DNA of 64,000 nt, from assembly GCF_943737005.1 (NCBI RefSeq), contig NZ_CALSFU010000021.1:1-64000 (forward strand), given 5' to 3'. Numbering within the stretch: position 1 is the first letter of the stretch; every line of letters starts with the position of its first letter. Below, piece after piece: positions 63,033 to 64,000 of the stretch. The position numbers and the translations under genes were made by a program. Source of the stretch: Achromobacter sp. Marseille-Q4962 (GTDB taxonomy: Bacteria; Pseudomonadota; Gammaproteobacteria; Burkholderiales; Burkholderiaceae_B). Below the pieces are notes generated by a model. That model saw nothing but the letters and a program-made list of their open reading frames with translations. It had not been told where the DNA came from and did not search any database.

Positions 63033-64000
63033 ATGAAACTCCGTCGCGCGCCCCGTCGCCCGTCTGCCCGACTTCTCCGACGCACCGCCGCGGCGCGGCT
63101 GGCCGGGCAGCTCGCCCTCGGCGCCCTCGCCGCTCCGCTCGCCTGGGCGCCCGCCTCCGCCCTGGCCCAGACCGCCCACACTCGCCAGTACGACATTCCG
63201 CCCGGCCCGCTGGAAGACGTGCTGAGCCGCTATGGCCGCGAAGCCGGCATCATGCTGTCGTTCCGGCCCGAAACCACCGCCGGCCTGCAAAGCGGCGGCC
63301 TGCGGGGCGCCTATACCGCGCGCGGCGGATTGGACGCGCTGCTGGCCCGCACCGGCATCCAGGTGCGCATGCAGCCCAGCGGCGGCTACGTGCTGGAACG
63401 CCCCGCGGCGGGCGGCGGGGTCGCGGTGCTGCCCGCGGTGACGGTCAGCGCCGCTGGCGTCGCGGGCGGCCTGCCCGAGGCCTATGCCGGCGGCCTGGTG
63501 GCGCGCGGCGGCGGCCTGGGCGTGCTCGGCACCGCCGACGCGATGGACGTGCCCTTCAGCACCACCAACTACACTGCCCAAGCCATGCAGGACCTGCAGG
63601 CGCGCACCCTGGCCGATGTGGTGGTCAACGAGTCGTCGGTGCGCATGCTGACCTCCACCGCCGGCTTCGGCGAAGACTTCCAGATCCGCGGCTACACCGT
63701 GCCCAGCGGCGACGTGGGCCTGAACGGTCTCTATGGCCTGACCTCGGCCAGCCGCATGCCGGCCGTCATCATGGAACGCGTCGAAGTGCTCAAGGGCCCC
63801 GGCACGCTGATGAACGGCATCGGCCCCAACGGCAGCGTGGGCGGCGGCATCAACATCGTCACCAAGCGCGCCGGCGACGACCCGCTCACGCGCCTCACGG
63901 CCACCTACGAGAACAAATCGCAGCTGGGCAGCCAGCTCGACATGGGACGCCGCTTCGGCCCGAACAATGAATGGGGCATACGCGTCAACGGCTCGTACCG
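63033..64000 (+). CDS. TonB-dependent siderophore receptor with STN signalling domain (3' end outside window)
   Basis: FecA/FpvA-type outer-membrane transducer; 322 residues are visible and the frame runs off the window. Signal peptide to about ALAQ (residue 46), then the STN domain (YDIPPGPLEDVLSRYGREAG to near GGYVLERP, about residues 53-130). A Gly/Ala-rich linker with a TonB-box-like VLPAVTVSA follows, and the plug domain begins at TTNYTAQAMQDLQARTLADV, with RVEVLKGPGTLMNGIGPNGS. GAAAGG precedes the ATG. The substrate is probably a ferric siderophore. The arrangement FecI-FecR-receptor is complete here. Confidence 0.92.
   Translation, partial: MKLRRAPRRPSARLLRRTAAARLAGQLALGALAAPLAWAPASALAQTAHTRQYDIPPGPLEDVLSRYGREAGIMLSFRPETTAGLQSGGLRGAYTARGGLDALLARTGIQVRMQPSGGYVLERPAAGGGVAVLPAVTVSAAGVAGGLPEAYAGGLVARGGGLGVLGTADAMDVPFSTTNYTAQAMQDLQARTLADVVVNESSVRMLTSTAGFGEDFQIRGYTVPSGDVGLNGLYGLTSASRMPAVIMERVEVLKGPGTLMNGIGPNGSVGGGINIVTKRAGDDPLTRLTATYENKSQLGSQLDMGRRFGPNNEWGIRVNGSY

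Overview
The window is 64 kb of high-GC, densely coding DNA from a betaproteobacterium, most likely Bordetella, Achromobacter or a close Alcaligenaceae relative. The reasons are: mfd next to serB; a complete 14-gene complex I operon followed by a DUF2818 gene and preceded by a general porin; a Bug-type (tripartite tricarboxylate) binding protein; many LysR regulators; and two resident RND pumps. From memory, the order porin - nuoA..N - DUF2818 - TonB receptor matches the B. pertussis BP0840-BP0856 neighbourhood, where the receptors are called BfrD/BfrE. This was not checked by search.

Layout. (1) 1-4.3 kb: 5'-truncated mfd and serB. (2) 4.3-9.5 kb: a LysE/RhtB exporter with a divergent LysR, then a catecholate siderophore receptor (Fiu type) and a PKHD hydroxylase (PiuC/YbiX) behind a probable Fur box. 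(3) 9.5-24.6 kb: nuoA-N plus DUF2818 on the minus strand, with an extended -10 promoter and a clear rho-independent terminator. (4) 24.9-30.1 kb: a trimeric porin; a TetR/thioesterase pair; and a lipid-type cluster of a diacylglycerol-kinase-like protein, a metallophosphoesterase and a PAP2 phosphatase. (5) 30.2-35.4 kb: gamma-glutamyltransferase with a peptide-type ABC binding protein, a LysR, and an HTH regulator with a cysteine cluster (SufR-like). (6) 35.4-47.8 kb: two complete tripartite RND efflux operons pointing away from each other, with one TetR gene between them. The left operon has a readable promoter with a perfect 12+12 bp palindrome over its -10. (7) 47.9-50.8 kb: a DUF808 membrane protein and a membrane-anchored CSS-EAL c-di-GMP phosphodiesterase. 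(8) 50.8-59.7 kb: a catabolic island with D-aminoacylase, a Bug binding protein, a divergent LysR and an N-carbamoyl-D-amino-acid hydrolase. It continues with a GntR - amidohydrolase - MFS operon and a glutamate-racemase homologue in which both catalytic cysteines are serine. (9) 59.7-64 kb: a 440-bp stretch with no recognisable gene, a CopD-like membrane protein, a DUF1971 protein, and a FecI-FecR-TonB receptor signalling system that runs off the window end.

No tRNA, rRNA, CRISPR array, insertion sequence or prophage was seen. The points most worth following are the racemase homologue without its cysteines and its gene neighbourhood, the back-to-back RND operons with their operator, the D-amino-acid-derivative cluster, and the unassigned 59.73-60.17 kb segment.
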